From an uncultured candidate division Zixibacteria bacterium (lineage in GTDB: Bacteria > Zixibacteria > MSB-5A5 > GN15 > PGXB01), in contig CALAMC010000077.1 of assembly GCA_937925655.1 (NCBI GenBank), forward strand, positions 1-32,612: a DNA stretch of 32,612 nucleotides, in the 5' to 3' direction. The notes below the pieces were generated by a model. The model had not been told where the DNA came from, made no database searches, and saw only the letters and a program-made list of their open reading frames with translations. The position numbers and the translations under genes are program-made. Within the stretch, counting starts at the first letter, position 1. Each line of letters opens with the position of its first letter. This document shows positions 31,814-32,612 of the stretch, piece by piece.

Positions 31814-32612
31814 ACCAGACATCGGCGTCGAAATTGCCCTCGGCGTCGCGTAGAACATGCACGAAATACATAAGTTGCCCATCGGCCGTCAGAGATGGTT
31901 CTCCGACAATACCCCTGATTACCAGTTCCGGCGTCCCCCAATTATCGCCGGCTCGGACACTGCGATAGATGGCTATTCCTACCACCGGGTTGCGATCCGA
32001 TGCATAATACATGGTGTCACCGTCGCTCGTAAAAGTCGGTTGCATATCGGTAAAAATGGAATTGATGGGGCTTCCGAGATTAACCGGGTCGCTCCATGAC
32101 GAGCCGTCATAAACCGACTTCCATATATCCGGGGGGTTGGCATTATTATATCTCCGGGAGGCGAAATATAATGTCTGGCCGTCGGGATGAATGGCATGCT
32201 CGCCGTCGGCATAAATGGAATTGACCGGCGGCCCCAGGTTTACACCCGCCTGTGGCTCACCATTGACAATGTCGGCAACATATATATCAAGGAAATCCTC
32301 CACAAACGGGTCGGCCTGATATCCCAAATTGGCCGCCCGATTGGAGTGAAAATACACCTTCGAACCATCGGCCGTGAAACTCACTTCGCCGTCAAGGGAA
32401 CCGTTGGCCCCTTTGCCCAGATCATAAAAGACCGGCGTGTCAAAATCCCCCGGACCGCCGATGCGTCGGGCGCGATAAGTGTTATTCGATTTGGCCAGAA
32501 TTTCGGCGGGAGTCATATTCTCGAGAATATCGGTCGTGAACATGAAATAAAGATACTGCCCGTCGGACGAGATTTCGATGGCATCGGCCGGGCAATAGGT
32601 GTTAATCGGGTC
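31794..32612 (-). CDS. PD40/WD40-like (TolB-type) beta-propeller protein, N-terminus outside window
   Basis: The frame is open to the window edge, giving 272 visible residues. At least five PD40-type blades are seen, each with a short strand, D-G-x-x-[LV]-Y-F and a polar turn: SSDGQYLYFMF, TADGSKVYFHSNR, HPDGQTLYFASRR, TSDGDTMYYASDR and TADGQLMYFVHV. Such propellers occur in TolB and in many exported or cell-surface proteins; the repeated phrases NLGPPVNS and NLGSPINS are typical of the latter. The signal peptide, if any, would be off the edge. It overlaps the mannosyltransferase gene by 20 bases. Confidence 0.85.
   Translation of the reverse strand, partial: DPINTYCPADAIEISSDGQYLYFMFTTDILENMTPAEILAKSNNTYRARRIGGPGDFDTPVFYDLGKGANGSLDGEVSFTADGSKVYFHSNRAANLGYQADPFVEDFLDIYVADIVNGEPQAGVNLGPPVNSIYADGEHAIHPDGQTLYFASRRYNNANPPDIWKSVYDGSSWSDPVNLGSPINSIFTDMQPTFTSDGDTMYYASDRNPVVGIAIYRSVRAGDNWGTPELVIRGIVGEPSLTADGQLMYFVHVLRDAEGNFDADVWYVERTR

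Noticed and set aside
1..32612. CRISPR arrays, transposases, att sites, tRNA or rRNA genes
   Set aside because: I saw no spaced direct repeats, no transposase or integrase motifs, and no tRNA-like cloverleaf or rRNA segments on either strand; an exhaustive tRNA scan was not possible by eye.

Overview
The window carries about thirty closely packed protein genes and no RNA genes, insertion sequences or CRISPR array. The content points to a free-living, diderm (outer-membrane) bacterium: a TolC-type outer membrane protein, YajC, an HtrA-like periplasmic protease, a lipoprotein, RNase G, TldD/TldE and an ECF sigma factor. A GerW/YtfJ-DUF2953 gene pair best known from endospore formers is also present, as is an rpmE-DUF1385-prfA order common in Gram-positive lineages. 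No family here is diagnostic; an uncultivated FCB-group lineage (for example Zixibacteria-like) is my inference, not something the sequence proves.

Layout. 1-3341: end of an ABC-F ATPase gene, a flavoprotein, a SAM methyltransferase and rpmE. 3443-6469: DUF1385 membrane protein, prfA, and a membrane-anchored kinase-fold protein that has lost its catalytic residues. 6477-11329: a small lipoprotein (minus), rsgA, an Eis-like acetyltransferase, a nitroreductase, and an unknown membrane protein (minus). 11456-17132: a compact apparent operon tldD-tldE-Tat-signal mini-protein-prmC-nth-DUF2953-ytfJ, closed by a strong terminator at 17155-17186. 17393-20780: yajC-def-fmt-rng, followed by a polytopic membrane protein to 22180. 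22342-28237: ECF sigma factor, a DUF4097 protein, a bactofilin-like membrane protein, an intact HtrA-like protease and a protease-dead two-PDZ paralogue. 28241-32612 (minus): a fusion of a periplasmic binding protein to TolC, a PIG-V-like mannosyltransferase, and the end of a PD40 beta-propeller protein.

How the genes relate. Much of the left and middle is translation housekeeping: L31, RF1 and its methylase PrmC, RsgA, ABC-F, peptide deformylase, formyl-Met-tRNA transferase and RNase G. The right third is envelope biology: an ECF sigma factor with a good promoter of its own heads a same-strand run of exported or membrane proteins ending in a tandem HtrA/pseudo-HtrA pair. The most unusual items are the binding-protein/TolC fusion (28241-30577), the HtrA/pseudo-HtrA pair (25421-28237), the pseudokinase (5552-6469), and the tiny Tat-signal protein between tldE and prmC (14271-14492).

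Limits: family calls were made by reading motifs, with no database search. Promoters are visual matches to sigma-70 consensus. Start codons are stated with reasons where they are ambiguous.
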